Under the pieces are notes generated by a model, which was given only the letters and a program-made list of their open reading frames with translations, was not told the origin of the DNA and did no database searches. A DNA stretch of 57,584 bases. Origin: Anaerolineae bacterium (GTDB lineage: Bacteria > Chloroflexota > Anaerolineae > Aggregatilineales > J027). Of this stretch, positions 35,014 through 45,100 are shown piece after piece; positions within the stretch are counted from its first letter, which is position 1, and each line of letters starts with the position of its first letter. The stretch lies in the NCBI GenBank assembly GCA_019913005.1, contig JAIOHL010000291.1:1-57584 (forward strand). Direction: 5' to 3'. The translations under genes were made by a program, and so were the position numbers.

Positions 35014-35457
35014 ATGCCTGTGTGCATCAACTGTGGCAGTGACAAGGTCGAACGACAGGGCGATGCCTTCACCTGCCATAAGTGTCAGTTTCAGTGGGAT
35101 GTGGCCTTTGAACAGGCCAACAAGGTCTATTTACGTGCGCAGGGTCGTCAACCTGCGACTTCGGTGTTGGAGAACCCGGTGAAAGCTGAAGGTGGAACAT
35201 TGACGGCTCTCGGTCAAACCGATGGAGCGGCGGTGAGCACTGCACCTGTGGCGACGGCTGCCCAGCCCGCCGGGGCGGATCAAACCAGTGACGCAGCGGC
35301 GACGAGTCCAGCGGTTCAGTCCGCAGTCGCCACACCTGCCCATCCCCCGTCGGAGAGTGTGGGTGGTGACGCCGGGTCAGCAGGTGCCCCTGAACCACCC
35401 AACACACCAACACCGGGTGTCCAGCCGCCGTCGACGCCCAAAGGCAAAAAGGGCTAA
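35014..35457 (+). CDS. Zinc-ribbon protein with Ala/Pro-rich tail
   Basis: This 147-residue protein has an N-terminal zinc ribbon (CINCGSDKVERQGDAFTCHKCQFQW; Cys at about 4, 7, 20 and 23). A low-complexity Ala/Thr/Pro-rich tail follows (50-147). The ribosome site GAAAGGAAC is good. Small zinc-ribbon proteins often follow capsid genes in phage clusters; the role is unknown. The tail may be disordered. Confidence 0.75.
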   Translation: MPVCINCGSDKVERQGDAFTCHKCQFQWDVAFEQANKVYLRAQGRQPATSVLENPVKAEGGTLTALGQTDGAAVSTAPVATAAQPAGADQTSDAAATSPAVQSAVATPAHPPSESVGGDAGSAGAPEPPNTPTPGVQPPSTPKGKKG

Positions 35458-35463
35458 AACGTC

Positions 35464-35940
35464 ATGCCGACCTATGCCGAACTCGACACGAGTGGCGTTC
35501 CAGTGGGGATGCTCAAGTGGCTGCAATACTACACCGACATCACCACGCTGGACACCACCAGCGAACCCACGCTTAACCAAACCCTTGCCACCCTCGACCA
35601 GATCGAGGCCGAGATCAATGGCGTCTTGGCAGCGGAAGGCTATGCGACCGTGCCTGCCAGTGGGTCGGCCAGTGTGAACTTGCTGCGCGGTTATGTTGAG
35701 ACCGAAGGCGCGTATAAGCTGTATACCCAAGTCTATGGCCCGAACGCCCTGCCTGAAGCAGTCAAGGCTTGGCATGAAGATTACCGGGCCTTTTTGAGCC
35801 GTCTGCGGCGGGGGGAGCAGTATTTGCCTGATCAGCAGCCCCAAAGTGAAGATGAACCCGTCTTTGGCATCGTGCGCCATCCCGAACGGGATGACACCTT
35901 TACTTTTCGCTGGCAGCCACGCGACTGGGATGAACCATGA
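35464..35940 (+). CDS. Probable head-tail connector protein
   Basis: This 158-residue protein has a helical N-terminal part (about 1-100) rich in alternating helices (LATLDQIEAEINGVLAAEGY, LLRGYVETEGAYKLY). It resembles gp6-type head-tail connectors that bind under the portal. The assignment is mainly from size, fold expectation and position between capsid and tail genes. Its stop overlaps the next start as ATGA. Confidence 0.55.
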   Translation: MPTYAELDTSGVPVGMLKWLQYYTDITTLDTTSEPTLNQTLATLDQIEAEINGVLAAEGYATVPASGSASVNLLRGYVETEGAYKLYTQVYGPNALPEAVKAWHEDYRAFLSRLRRGEQYLPDQQPQSEDEPVFGIVRHPERDDTFTFRWQPRDWDEP

Positions 35941-36461
35941 GTAAGATCAACCACAACGGCGTACAGGCAGATTTTGAGCAGGCCGAACGGGTCATTCAGC
36001 GGGCGGTAGAGGTCTTTGCCAATCCGGTGGTGAAAACCGGGATCCATGAACAAACCGCCCGCGCCGTGATGCTTGCCAAAGACTTTTATCCCTTGAGCGG
36101 CGCGCGTTATCCATTTCGCTTTGCCACCGCCAAACAGCGCCGTTACTACTGGTGGCGAGTGGCGCAGGGGGGCATCACGGTGCCCTATCGTCGCACCTTT
36201 AGGCTGCTTAAGGCCACGACAATGCAACCCGAACAACTCTCGGCACGTGGTTTTGTGTTGTCCGTGTCCATTGATCGCCGCATCGCGTCGTATGGGCCGT
36301 ATGTCATGGCCGATCGGCAGCTGCCCGGTCACTTCAACACGGGCTGGCCCAAACTCCACCGCTACGTGCGTGATCAAGTGCCCGGTCTCGCCAAACAAGT
36401 CGGCGGGGAATATGGCCGGAATGTCAAAGGTTACCTCATCGAAGGGCAGGTGCGCCGATGA
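35937..36461 (+). CDS. HK97 gp10-like neck / tail completion protein
   Basis: This 174-residue protein occupies the place of gp10-like proteins. It starts SKINHNGVQADFEQAERVIQRAVEV and has a basic, aromatic middle (YPFRFATAKQRRYYWWRV) and a helical C terminus. It overlaps both neighbours by four bases. The family link is suggestive only. Confidence 0.5.
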   Translation: MSKINHNGVQADFEQAERVIQRAVEVFANPVVKTGIHEQTARAVMLAKDFYPLSGARYPFRFATAKQRRYYWWRVAQGGITVPYRRTFRLLKATTMQPEQLSARGFVLSVSIDRRIASYGPYVMADRQLPGHFNTGWPKLHRYVRDQVPGLAKQVGGEYGRNVKGYLIEGQVRR

Positions 36462-36982
36462 GTCTGCCTAACTTCACCTTGCTGGCGCTCCAGCGCTTTC
36501 AACTCTGTAACCGTGAGATTCGGCTGGGCACTGACTTGCTCTACCCACTCGCCGACTCGGTCTATATGACCACCCCCAACTTGGTGAAACCAACCCACAC
36601 CCAACTGCCCGTGACATGGGTTGAACCCCAGAAGCAACTCGCCGTCAAGACGTCGGCGGGGGTGGCTGAGTTCACGCGCAACTTTGTGCATTTCACGCTG
36701 GTCAAACCCTTTGCCCTGAATCGAGACGGCGACCAGCGCATCGGTTCAGAAACGCCACTCGACGCAACCGACATCGAAGCCGCCATCTTAGGGTACTACT
36801 TGGAACATCCGCGTTTACACACCAGCACGCTCGATGATCTTGGTTTCCTCAGTGGTGGGGTCGTCATTCGGGAGTCGGAGATCACCACCGTCAGCAAAGA
36901 CCCCAAGTATCCCGAATTCTGGGCCGTGCTGGTGACGTATGCCTGCACTTTCAAATACGGCATTCCCACCAGTCGGGCTTAA
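36458..36982 (+). CDS. Probable tail terminator / tail completion protein
   Basis: This 174-residue, beta-rich protein lies directly before the tail tube gene and translationally couples to the preceding gene (ATGA). The pattern fits a tail terminator, the ring that ends tail polymerisation and joins head to tail, but no diagnostic motif is visible. The call is positional. Confidence 0.45.
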   Translation: MSLPNFTLLALQRFQLCNREIRLGTDLLYPLADSVYMTTPNLVKPTHTQLPVTWVEPQKQLAVKTSAGVAEFTRNFVHFTLVKPFALNRDGDQRIGSETPLDATDIEAAILGYYLEHPRLHTSTLDDLGFLSGGVVIRESEITTVSKDPKYPEFWAVLVTYACTFKYGIPTSRA

Positions 36983-37002
36983 GCAACAAGGAGTAATTTC
37001 AC

Positions 37003-37866
37003 ATGACCGAACTCATGTTAGGTGGCGCGTATCGTTTGACCCTCGCCAAACGCGGGAGTTCAGCCGGTTACGCCGCCGGATCACAAGGCACGGCCCTCGC
37101 CAACGGCTCTACCTCACATTCGTGGAGTTTGGATGGCTGTCGCCTCAATGAAATGAATCGCGCCACCCCCGGCACCCTGACATGGCAAGCGGGGGACAAG
37201 GATGTGGGCTATCGCACCTATGGTCGCCGTCGCATTAACGCCATGAAACTCACCAGCGACCTGCTGGATCGGGAGTTGGCGGTAGCGATTGTCAATACAG
37301 CGGTGGATGCCACCAGCAACAGCCGCTATCCCCAGTACAGCCTCGACACCGCCATCATCAATGCGCCGGATATGATCGCCATCCTGACCCAAGAAGCCAT
37401 GCTGCGTGGGGCCACTCAGACCAAGTATCTGCACTGGCTCTTCCCCTTTGTCAAAGGCGATGTGTCCTTCACCAATCCGACCTTCCAGCAGAAGGTCAGC
37501 ATTGAATTTAACTTCGACATCCCGGCGGATGTGGGCCGTAATATCTTTGGGCAGTTGTTCCCGACGGCGATGGCCCTGCCGGATGATGGGCTGCTGGGTC
37601 ATTACTTTATGGAATCCGACTATCCCATTGCCCTGACCGCCTTTCGAGGCGACGGCAATGAAGACACCTTCACCACCCAGTACCTGCCCGTCTCGAATGA
37701 AGTCACCTCAGGGGCGGCGTACAACTGGAGTTTTGTGAACGGTCAGAACACCCAGCCGACCAGTGTCAGCACCACCACCGGGGATGTGGTTTATACCGCG
37801 CCACCTGCCGCTGGTGCATGGGGGGTGATCTTGTACGGCACGCGCTATCGCCTGCCCGCCGCCTAA
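37003..37866 (+). CDS. Major tail (tube) protein
   Basis: This 287-residue protein starts after a strong AAGGAG site in a 20-base gap. It is beta-rich with an Ig-like or variable C terminus (about 205-287; TTQYLPVSNEVTSGAAYNWSFVNGQ). Its place between the completion proteins and the tail chaperone fits the tube protein of a long non-contractile tail. High-expression signals (good ribosome site) agree. No sheath gene is seen, so the particle is probably a siphovirus. Confidence 0.65.
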   Translation: MTELMLGGAYRLTLAKRGSSAGYAAGSQGTALANGSTSHSWSLDGCRLNEMNRATPGTLTWQAGDKDVGYRTYGRRRINAMKLTSDLLDRELAVAIVNTAVDATSNSRYPQYSLDTAIINAPDMIAILTQEAMLRGATQTKYLHWLFPFVKGDVSFTNPTFQQKVSIEFNFDIPADVGRNIFGQLFPTAMALPDDGLLGHYFMESDYPIALTAFRGDGNEDTFTTQYLPVSNEVTSGAAYNWSFVNGQNTQPTSVSTTTGDVVYTAPPAAGAWGVILYGTRYRLPAA

Positions 37867-37929
37867 GACCCGTCGTTTGAGCAAAAATAATGGTGGGGCC
37901 ACCCGCCTTGCAAGATGGAGGATGTGTAT

Positions 37930-38208
37930 ATGCCTAGTTTTGAACTCACCCTTAACGATCCACGTGTAGGCCATCGCACCCCTGAAGGTCGGGTGTGGCC
38001 GGAGACGGACATCTTAGGCCAACCTGTGGATCGCGCACAGGGCGGCTTGACCACCCGCGCTTTAGGTAATGGTTATTTTGTGGTCATCCCCCCCGGCAAG
38101 GACGGCGACATTCTGGTGACGCTTGTCGCGGAAACGCCAGCCGCGCCGCCGATGGTGCCGCTCAATGAACCACTAGTGTATGAGGACGAGACCGATGCCG
38201 CAGGTTAA
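37930..38208 (+). CDS. Small tail-region protein of unknown function
   Basis: This 92-residue protein starts at the ATG at 37930, 8 bases after GGAGG; the upstream in-frame ATG at 37915 lies too close to be the start. It overlaps the chaperone gene by 14 bases. Beta-rich, Pro-rich sequence. No family is recognised. Confidence 0.6.
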   Translation: MPSFELTLNDPRVGHRTPEGRVWPETDILGQPVDRAQGGLTTRALGNGYFVVIPPGKDGDILVTLVAETPAAPPMVPLNEPLVYEDETDAAG

Positions 38209-38710
38209 TGGGAAAGCCAAACTCAGTTTGGATGCCCTGCATACGGATAACGTCACGGTGTTGGAGGGATTAGTCGTGTTTCGCTTCCGCGCCAATTCCT
38301 TTCAAAACCGCCGTGCAGTGGATCGTCTCGAAGCAGCGCTGCGCGAAACGATCACCGACGAGGCCGAGCTGCAGCACGTGTCCAACTTCGCCTTTCTCAT
38401 CACCATGACCGAAGCCATTGAGTTTGGTGAGGTGCAAGGCTCACTGGCGGCTTTTAGGGACTGGTGGCAGAGCCACAGCGAAGACGACTTGCTGGCTTCG
38501 TTTCAAGGCTATCTAGCACAGGAGCTGCGGGTGCTCAACCTATGGGCCGATGCCCACAACGAGCGCCTCGAGGCCTTGATCCCCTCCGAACGCCGTCCGC
38601 GTTTCATGCGGACAAAAGAGGAACTGGAGGCACTGGATGATCCGGCCAGCCCTTTGCCCGAACCCGCCGAGCATGGCACGAGCGCATCATCCGGTGGGCC
38701 GAAGAGCTAA
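38195..38710 (+). CDS. Tail assembly chaperone, short (G-like) product
   Basis: This 171-residue protein starts at the ATG at 38195 (GAGGACGAG upstream), inside the end of the previous gene. It is helical and acidic, with FRDWWQSHSEDDLLASFQGYLAQELRVLNLWADAHNERLEAL, and sits just before the tape measure gene, the fixed place of tail assembly chaperones. Codons 153-154 are the slippery CCT TTG. Ribosomes that do not slip end at 38710 and make this form. Confidence 0.75.
   Translation: MPQVNGKAKLSLDALHTDNVTVLEGLVVFRFRANSFQNRRAVDRLEAALRETITDEAELQHVSNFAFLITMTEAIEFGEVQGSLAAFRDWWQSHSEDDLLASFQGYLAQELRVLNLWADAHNERLEALIPSERRPRFMRTKEELEALDDPASPLPEPAEHGTSASSGGPKS
38650..38656 (+). other. Programmed -1 ribosomal frameshift site (C CCT TTG)
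   Basis: The heptamer C CCT TTG follows the X XXY YYZ rule exactly in the zero frame of the chaperone gene. After slipping back one base, the ribosome enters a frame that is open from 38641 to 39027 and has no start codon in the first 60 codons. Lambda G/GT and many other phages use such a site at this locus. Confidence 0.8.
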
Positions 38711-39027
38711 ATAAACGCGAGGAGCACAGCGATGCGCCACCCACCAAACCACCCGGTACGACCCCCGACGGCCAGCTGGATTTTTGGTGGCCTGCCGAGG
38801 ATGAGCTGGTTAAGGCCGGCATGGACTTATGGCAGCGCCGGGGCTGGGTCGGTGAAGGGCCGTATCCCGATGAGGTCGAGCGCTATATGGCGGAACAACA
38901 ATGGTTTTTTTCATTACATACCTTTAAAGGGGTCATGGATTGGGAGCGCTGGAGTCGCACGGGCCATACCAGCCCCCGCCCGCCGCGCCACAGTCCGTAT
39001 GACCCATCTGGACGCGAGTGGTTCTAA
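38656..39027 (+). CDS. Tail assembly chaperone, frameshifted (GT-like) extension
   Basis: This 123-residue frame is reached by -1 slippage at 38650-38656, giving a fusion of about 277 residues. It reads ARTRRAWHERIIRWAEELNK, then QLDFWWPAEDELVKAGMDLWQ and AEQQWFFSLHTFKGVMDWERW, a Trp-rich sequence that looks protein-like. The only ATG in this frame is at 38821, which would discard the first 55 codons. The T part of such chaperones recruits the tail tube protein to the tape measure. It ends one base before the tape measure ATG overlaps (TAATG). Confidence 0.75.
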   Translation, partial: ARTRRAWHERIIRWAEELNKREEHSDAPPTKPPGTTPDGQLDFWWPAEDELVKAGMDLWQRRGWVGEGPYPDEVERYMAEQQWFFSLHTFKGVMDWERWSRTGHTSPRPPRHSPYDPSGREWF

Positions 39028-41678
39028 TGTCGGATGATCTGAATCCTGAAATCCGCATCAGTGTCCTTGCCGACACCGAACGGGGCCAGCAAAGTGTGGC
39101 CGCCATCCAACGTTTGGTCGCTGGCGCACGCGCTGAGGTCGAAAAGTTCGCCCAAGCGGGTGGGTTGGGTCGCTTGGCAAAGGACGCGGGCATTCTCGAT
39201 GTTGCCAATGACCTCATTGATGAAACTGCCGCCACCCTGCATTCGGCCACGCGCCGGGCTGAAACGTTGCAACAGGCGATTGGGGCGGTGGGTACGGAAT
39301 CCTCCCAGTTTGACCGCTTGAATGGTCGTTTACAAGCCACCCAAACGGAAATCTTAGATGCCGTCGCCTACCTCCAGCAAATCCCGTTGGCCCTCCAAGA
39401 CGGCGCGGCTCAAGCCGAGTTGCTCAACCGCACACTGGCCGCCACGCCCAGTGCTCCCACCGCTTCCGGCGGGACAGCCCCGCGTGTCACCCCACGCCGT
39501 AGCGGGGGTGGGACAGCGGATACACTCGGCGCGATTGAACGACCCTTTGCCCAAATTGCGGGCACCGCCAGTTTCTTGGGTCTGGCCCAAGGCAGTGCTG
39601 TCACCCAATCCCTACGCGGCGTCAGTGAGATCTCCGGCTCGATTGAGGCTTTGGGCCGGATGCGCGAGACGATGGCCGTCTTGAGGGAAACCACTGGGTC
39701 GTCGACGTTGGCGCTGGGTGGACTCGGAGTCGCACTGCTGGCTTTAGGGCCTGCGATCAATGCGCTCAAAGATAAAGCGCATGAAGTCACCGGGCCGTTT
39801 CGGGATTTGGTGGAGGAATTTGACCGCGAACGCGAGTTACTGGAGTACCGTAAACAAATCTCCGGCCAGACCCAAGACCAGATCGCGTCTGAGATTCGCA
39901 CCCAAGAGCAGTTAGTCGCCATGTATGCGCTGCAAATTGGGCAAGCCAAGACCGCGATTGACGCCTCCGAAGACTTGGGGGATCGGCTCATTGGGGACAT
40001 GGGCCTTGTCTCGGACGCCCTCACCCAAGTCTTTGCCCTCGCCGGGTATGATGCGGATGTGCTCCAAGACAAACTGCCCGAACTGCAAAAGAACTTGGAG
40101 ACCGCCCGCCAGAAGCTCGAGGCCTTAAACGATCCCCTCATCCAAATTTCACTCGCCGCCCAACAAGCGCAAGAAGCCTACTTCCAACAATTGGATTTGG
40201 AGAAGCAGCGGCTTCAACTGATCGAATCCGGCACACCCGAACAACTTGCCAATCTGCGCACCACTGCCGAGCAGGAACGCCAAGCCATTTACGACACCTT
40301 TGCCAACTTTGGGGATGCTATTCAAGACCAAGTGATAACAGCGGCACGTGCGGCGGGACTTGAAGAAGAGCTACAGACGCTTTTCCGCAACTCGGCGGCG
40401 TTTGGTGGGGACATTCCCACCCAAACCAATGCCTATGCTGAATTAGCACAAGTGCTGGGGGTCGAGCTGCCTGAATCGGTATTTGCCGCGCTCAACACCT
40501 TTAACGAACAAATTGAGCGCATGAACGAATTGGATGAGGTGTTAAATTTTCTCGACACCGGAGACATCCAAGACGCCATTGCTACCCGCGATAAACAACA
40601 ACAGCAACTTCATGCCCTGAACGACTCCACCAAAGAGGTCATTAAAAGCGAGGCGTCACATGTTGCCGCTGTCAATGCACTAGCCACTGCTAACGAAGCC
40701 GCCATTGAAGCGGAAACTAAACATGCCCAAGCTTTGCTCGATGACGCGGCTAAGACCTCCCAGTCCATTCAGCAACTCGAAACGGCCCGCGCCGAGCAAC
40801 TCGCCCAACAGCGTCAAGCCGATGCTGAAGCTGCCGTCATTGCGGGTTTTCGGTCTCAGATTGAAGCAGCCAAAGAAGCTGAAGCCATTCAAGCCCGTAA
40901 CGACAAAATCACGGCGCTTCAACAGGAAGCCCACACCAGCGAACTAACCGCCCTGCAAAAACACGCAGCCGCCAAAGCCAAAACACAGGCCGACTTTGAT
41001 CTCCAGCAAAAACGGCGCGAAGAGGACTTGGCCGAAGATTTGCGTCAGGCCGAAGAGGAGCGGGATGTCAAAGCCTACCTGCGCCTTGAACGGCAGGGTG
41101 AAAAAGAACTCAACCGGGCCAAGGAAGACCACGACTTGCGGTCTAAAGAGCAGGAGACGGCTCTGCGGGAGCAGATTCGTGAGATTCGCCAGAACGCGAG
41201 TGACCGCATCCGGGTCGAACGCGACAGTGGACAGCGACGGCTCACGCAGTCGCAGCTTTTGGAACGCAAACTGGCGGATTTCCAAAATGACCTCGCCCGG
41301 CAGCATCAACTCGAACAGCGCCAGATTGAAGCACAGGGCTATCAGGAACGCATTACCCAACTGCGTCTCCACATGCGACAAGTCACCCAAGAACTGCTGA
41401 CCGGGTTGGTCACGCCCCTGCGCGGGGGTTTAGGGGTATTGGTGGGAACCAATAACACCCTCGCGCCACTACCCGTCGGCGCTGGGAGTGCCGCCACTAG
41501 CGGGTTACGCACAGGTGGAGCGAGTCTCGCCGTCACGGTCTCGATTGGGCAGCAGAATATTGGACGGTTTGCTCAAGCCGAAGACATTGCACGGGTTGAA
41601 CGCCAAAACCAACAGCTCGCCCGAACTGTTCTGACGGCGGTGCAGCGTTCGCGTGCCAATACCGGGGGATGGTACTAA
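39027..41678 (+). CDS. Tape measure protein
   Basis: This 883-residue protein has long helical, coiled-coil-rich stretches (about 245-780), many Gln/Ala/Glu-rich repeats and a central hydrophobic segment (about 225-250; STLALGGLGVALLALGPAINAL). It begins at an ATG overlapping the chaperone-extension stop (TAATG). Tape measure length sets tail length; at about 1.5 angstrom per residue this suggests a tail near 130 nm. No lytic transglycosylase or peptidase domain is visible. Its position after G/GT is canonical. Confidence 0.88.
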   Translation: MSDDLNPEIRISVLADTERGQQSVAAIQRLVAGARAEVEKFAQAGGLGRLAKDAGILDVANDLIDETAATLHSATRRAETLQQAIGAVGTESSQFDRLNGRLQATQTEILDAVAYLQQIPLALQDGAAQAELLNRTLAATPSAPTASGGTAPRVTPRRSGGGTADTLGAIERPFAQIAGTASFLGLAQGSAVTQSLRGVSEISGSIEALGRMRETMAVLRETTGSSTLALGGLGVALLALGPAINALKDKAHEVTGPFRDLVEEFDRERELLEYRKQISGQTQDQIASEIRTQEQLVAMYALQIGQAKTAIDASEDLGDRLIGDMGLVSDALTQVFALAGYDADVLQDKLPELQKNLETARQKLEALNDPLIQISLAAQQAQEAYFQQLDLEKQRLQLIESGTPEQLANLRTTAEQERQAIYDTFANFGDAIQDQVITAARAAGLEEELQTLFRNSAAFGGDIPTQTNAYAELAQVLGVELPESVFAALNTFNEQIERMNELDEVLNFLDTGDIQDAIATRDKQQQQLHALNDSTKEVIKSEASHVAAVNALATANEAAIEAETKHAQALLDDAAKTSQSIQQLETARAEQLAQQRQADAEAAVIAGFRSQIEAAKEAEAIQARNDKITALQQEAHTSELTALQKHAAAKAKTQADFDLQQKRREEDLAEDLRQAEEERDVKAYLRLERQGEKELNRAKEDHDLRSKEQETALREQIREIRQNASDRIRVERDSGQRRLTQSQLLERKLADFQNDLARQHQLEQRQIEAQGYQERITQLRLHMRQVTQELLTGLVTPLRGGLGVLVGTNNTLAPLPVGAGSAATSGLRTGGASLAVTVSIGQQNIGRFAQAEDIARVERQNQQLARTVLTAVQRSRANTGGWY

Positions 41679-42130
41679 TGCCTACTTTACGCCTGACCGA
41701 CCATCGCCTTGCTGCTGGGATTCAGACCGTGACGTATATGACCACCCATGAAACCCGTATCCGACTCTTCCCCCTGCAACCTGATCAAGGTACGGGTGCA
41801 CCCGCGTGGTCGGCCCCAGACTATCACTTGGGCATGGTGTCGCCCCGTTATATGCGCTACCGATCCGATGCCAACTTCAATGAAATTGGCGAAGGCCGCC
41901 TCTATTGGGATCCGGTCTTTGGGCATTGGACAAACGACATGCTGGCCTATGTCAAGACGACTTTCCCGCACAATGGCCCCGTCACCGTCATGGCCTATGA
42001 CCACGAAGATTTGCCGCTGTTCTTCACCGCCATTCTGCTGCACCCCCTTGAGGAGGAGCATATGCAGTGGACACCGACGGGTTGGATGGAAGTCAAGTTA
42101 CGGTTTCGTAGAGGGGTGAGGATCACCTGA
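41678..42130 (+). CDS. Probable distal tail protein
   Basis: This 150-residue protein begins at an ATG overlapping the tape measure stop (TAATG). Its beta-rich sequence (TLRLTDHRLAAGIQTVTYMTTHETRIRLFP, later YRSDANFNEIGEGRLYWDPVFGHW) and place after the tape measure fit a distal tail protein, which links the tube to the tip. A diagnostic motif is lacking. Confidence 0.5.
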   Translation: MPTLRLTDHRLAAGIQTVTYMTTHETRIRLFPLQPDQGTGAPAWSAPDYHLGMVSPRYMRYRSDANFNEIGEGRLYWDPVFGHWTNDMLAYVKTTFPHNGPVTVMAYDHEDLPLFFTAILLHPLEEEHMQWTPTGWMEVKLRFRRGVRIT

Positions 42131-45100
42131 TGCCGTCTGCTGCGCTTACCACCACTGAATTAGCTGCCTTGCGCGGCTCAGGCCATGCCACCGATGCGTG
42201 GCTGAGTGTCGTGCCCGCCACGACCGTCGCTACGGCTCGCATCAACCAGACGACCTTCACCAACCCGGTCACCCAGCTCACGGTAGATAACACATCGGCT
42301 GCGTGGTTGACCTATGTGCGCAAAGGCATGACGGTCTGGATTGGCACGACGGCGGGCGCACGCGACATCGGGGTCTACCGCGTGCGCGAAAATCCCAGCG
42401 CGACAATTTTGCCCATTGCCGAAATGAGTACAGGTGATCCGGGGCTGCTGGCGCTGTCCACCTTACGACCACTGGTGAACGATGCGTATATCACGGTGAA
42501 GCATAGTGACGATATTTGGAGCATCCTACCCGTCATTGCCGAAGGTGAGTTCTTAAAAGATGCTGACGATCCCTACACCAACCAGAACGAACTGGGCGGC
42601 CAGATCCCCGGCATTAACAATATTGGGCCACACCGTCGTGGCCGGGTAGCTGGGGGCAGCATTTCCTTCACCTTTGCCGCCGATGTGCACTGGTTCGAGA
42701 CCATCGGCACCGCCAGTTGCACGTGGACCTTCCAAAACGGCACACCGTCCACCGCGACGGGCATCGGCCCACATACGGTCAGTTTCCCCGCCGGGACCCA
42801 TGAGGTGGTGTGTGTCGCCACGAGTGCCAACGGCGGAATGGCCCGTGCCCGACGGCGTGTTTTTGCCCATGACTTTGCCACCAATCCACCCTATTCAGTC
42901 AAAGTCCTCAGTGATCGCACCACCCAGCAAGGTCGCCGTCTGTCGCTGGAAGTGATTGGGGCTGACCTGACTGACACCGACCTGCAAACGGGCACAATGG
43001 TCATGTTCTGGGAGGAGTTGTTTTTTGAAGGTGGGGCGACACTGGCGAGTGCCACGACGGATTGTGTGGGGTGGATAGAAAGTGTCTCCGGCGGGGGTGA
43101 GTCGGGCGTGCCCGTCTACCGCGTCGAGGTGATCCAAGCCCTGCACCGCCTCGAACAGATACGTGGCTTCAGCCAAGTGCTCACCGCGACGGCGAATCCA
43201 TCGAACTGGCAGGAAGTCAGTCCGACCCTGTGTCATTTTAACTTCTATGTCTTTTATTTGTTGTATTGGCATACCACCCTGCTGCAACTCTTTGACTATG
43301 CCGCCCAAAGTTTGGTGGAAGTGGTCATGAACACATGGGCCAACGATCCGGGAGATTGGTACACGGCCATCAACCGACTTGGCTCGTTTGTGTCGGCGGA
43401 ACTGGGGCAAGCCAGTGACGGCACCTTATATATACGCCGCCAGCCGTCCCTGATGAACAATACGGAACGGAATTTACTCACCGAGCGGGTTACCCTCGCG
43501 CTCAATGCCACCGCCTGTGATTTGCTGGTCATCCCCGACATGGAACACCGTCAATTCCCCGCCGTCGGTCAAACGCAGGGGTTTGCTTTTATGTACAACG
43601 TCGTCACGGGGCAAAAGACGGGTCTTAAATCCTACGCCCCCGGTGAAGTACCCGGTCAAGGCGGACGCACCGAACCAATGCCCGATCAATGGGTCGCCCA
43701 TCCCAGTCATTTGGATTTGCTGGTCGCCAACTACCATGCCATGGTCAACAACCCCTACCCGCACGTGACCGTGCAATTGACGCGCTCCAATGCCGTCAAT
43801 GCCCTGCTGACTGCTCCGGCGGAGCTGTACTGGGTGGTTTTGGACGTGGATGCCGAGCATTGGCCGGAGGGCACGGCCTTTCATGCGCGGTGTGTCGTCG
43901 AAGATATCTCGATAGTGTGGAACGAAGACGGCACCAAAGACACGACCTTAAACCTTGTGCCGGAAACGAATGGTAACTATGCCCCCGCTCAAGCCATGCC
44001 GACCACACTGGATAACGAGACTGACCCGACGACGGTGCAGTTCCCGCAAGTGGATGACCTCACCGGCGAAATCCAAATCCCCTATGACAACTTACTGGGC
44101 TTGCCCCCTGTCAGTACACCCCTCGTCACCGAGGAAGAACAGATCAACGGCGTCCTCTTTGCTTGGAGTCCCCATGCGGTTGGGGTGGCCTATAACCCCT
44201 CCGCGCCCGCCTTTCTCCCCTTCTGGTATCCACCAGCAGGCGAGGCCATTACCTCCCTCGTCTTTGACCGCCGTTCACCCCGTTTCACCACCGATAGGCG
44301 GCGTGGGGCGCTGCGGATGGGCATTCTCACCGACAGCGCCTTTTATTATTGTGCCAACGCGCTGGCGGGCAGTCCGGTGGTCGAACAACAGCAGCTGATC
44401 AGTACCTTTTTGCTGTTACGCAATAACAACGGTGTACCCCATGCCTTTGGCGCGTATGGCGTCAATGTCGTGGCCGATATGGGGGATGTGGAAATTACCT
44501 TTGATGCGGGGGGTTATGAAGGGTACACCGTCACCCAAGGCGTCGGGCCAACGCTTGGGGGACATTCCGGCAACGGCCTGCTGCACGCGGTAGATACCGG
44601 AGGCAACCGCGTCATCACCGTCGAGATTGACCTCGGCAGTAACCTCACCTTAGACTCCATTGCCATCTGGGTGTATGTGGATCATACCGCCATCAGTTAT
44701 ACCGCCATTGGCTACAGCGATGGAGTGGGTGGTACGCAGACCGGGAACTTCGGTGGCGATGAAGCCATCACCGACTCCGTATGGACACCCCTCACGCACA
44801 GTGGCTTAAACTGGCCCAATACCCGTTACCTGCGGCTGCATCTGCAACGCGCCTCCTTTGATGCCAATGACCTGCGACTGGATGAGATCACCCTCAACGG
44901 CAACTTCACGGCGCAAGGTGCGGCGGTGGCCTATTTGGAGGACACGGGCAACACCCTGACCATTACCGCAGTCGGCAGTGGTATCCCGTCCACAGGCGGG
45001 GCCGATCTGGATGATTTTGATCGGGGCTGCTGGCTCGCCAGCAATGGCCGCCACCTCTATTTCACCACCAGCTACACCGGGGCATTTACCCGGCTGGCGA

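Noticed and set aside
38821-39027. Independent 68-codon gene starting at ATG 38821
   Set aside because: Protein-like sequence clearly continues upstream of this ATG in the same frame to 38641, and a slippery site lies there; better explained as a frameshift extension.
39410-40141. Antisense frame of 243 codons inside the tape measure gene
   Set aside because: Shadow caused by high-GC codon bias; Ser/Arg-rich nonsense sequence.
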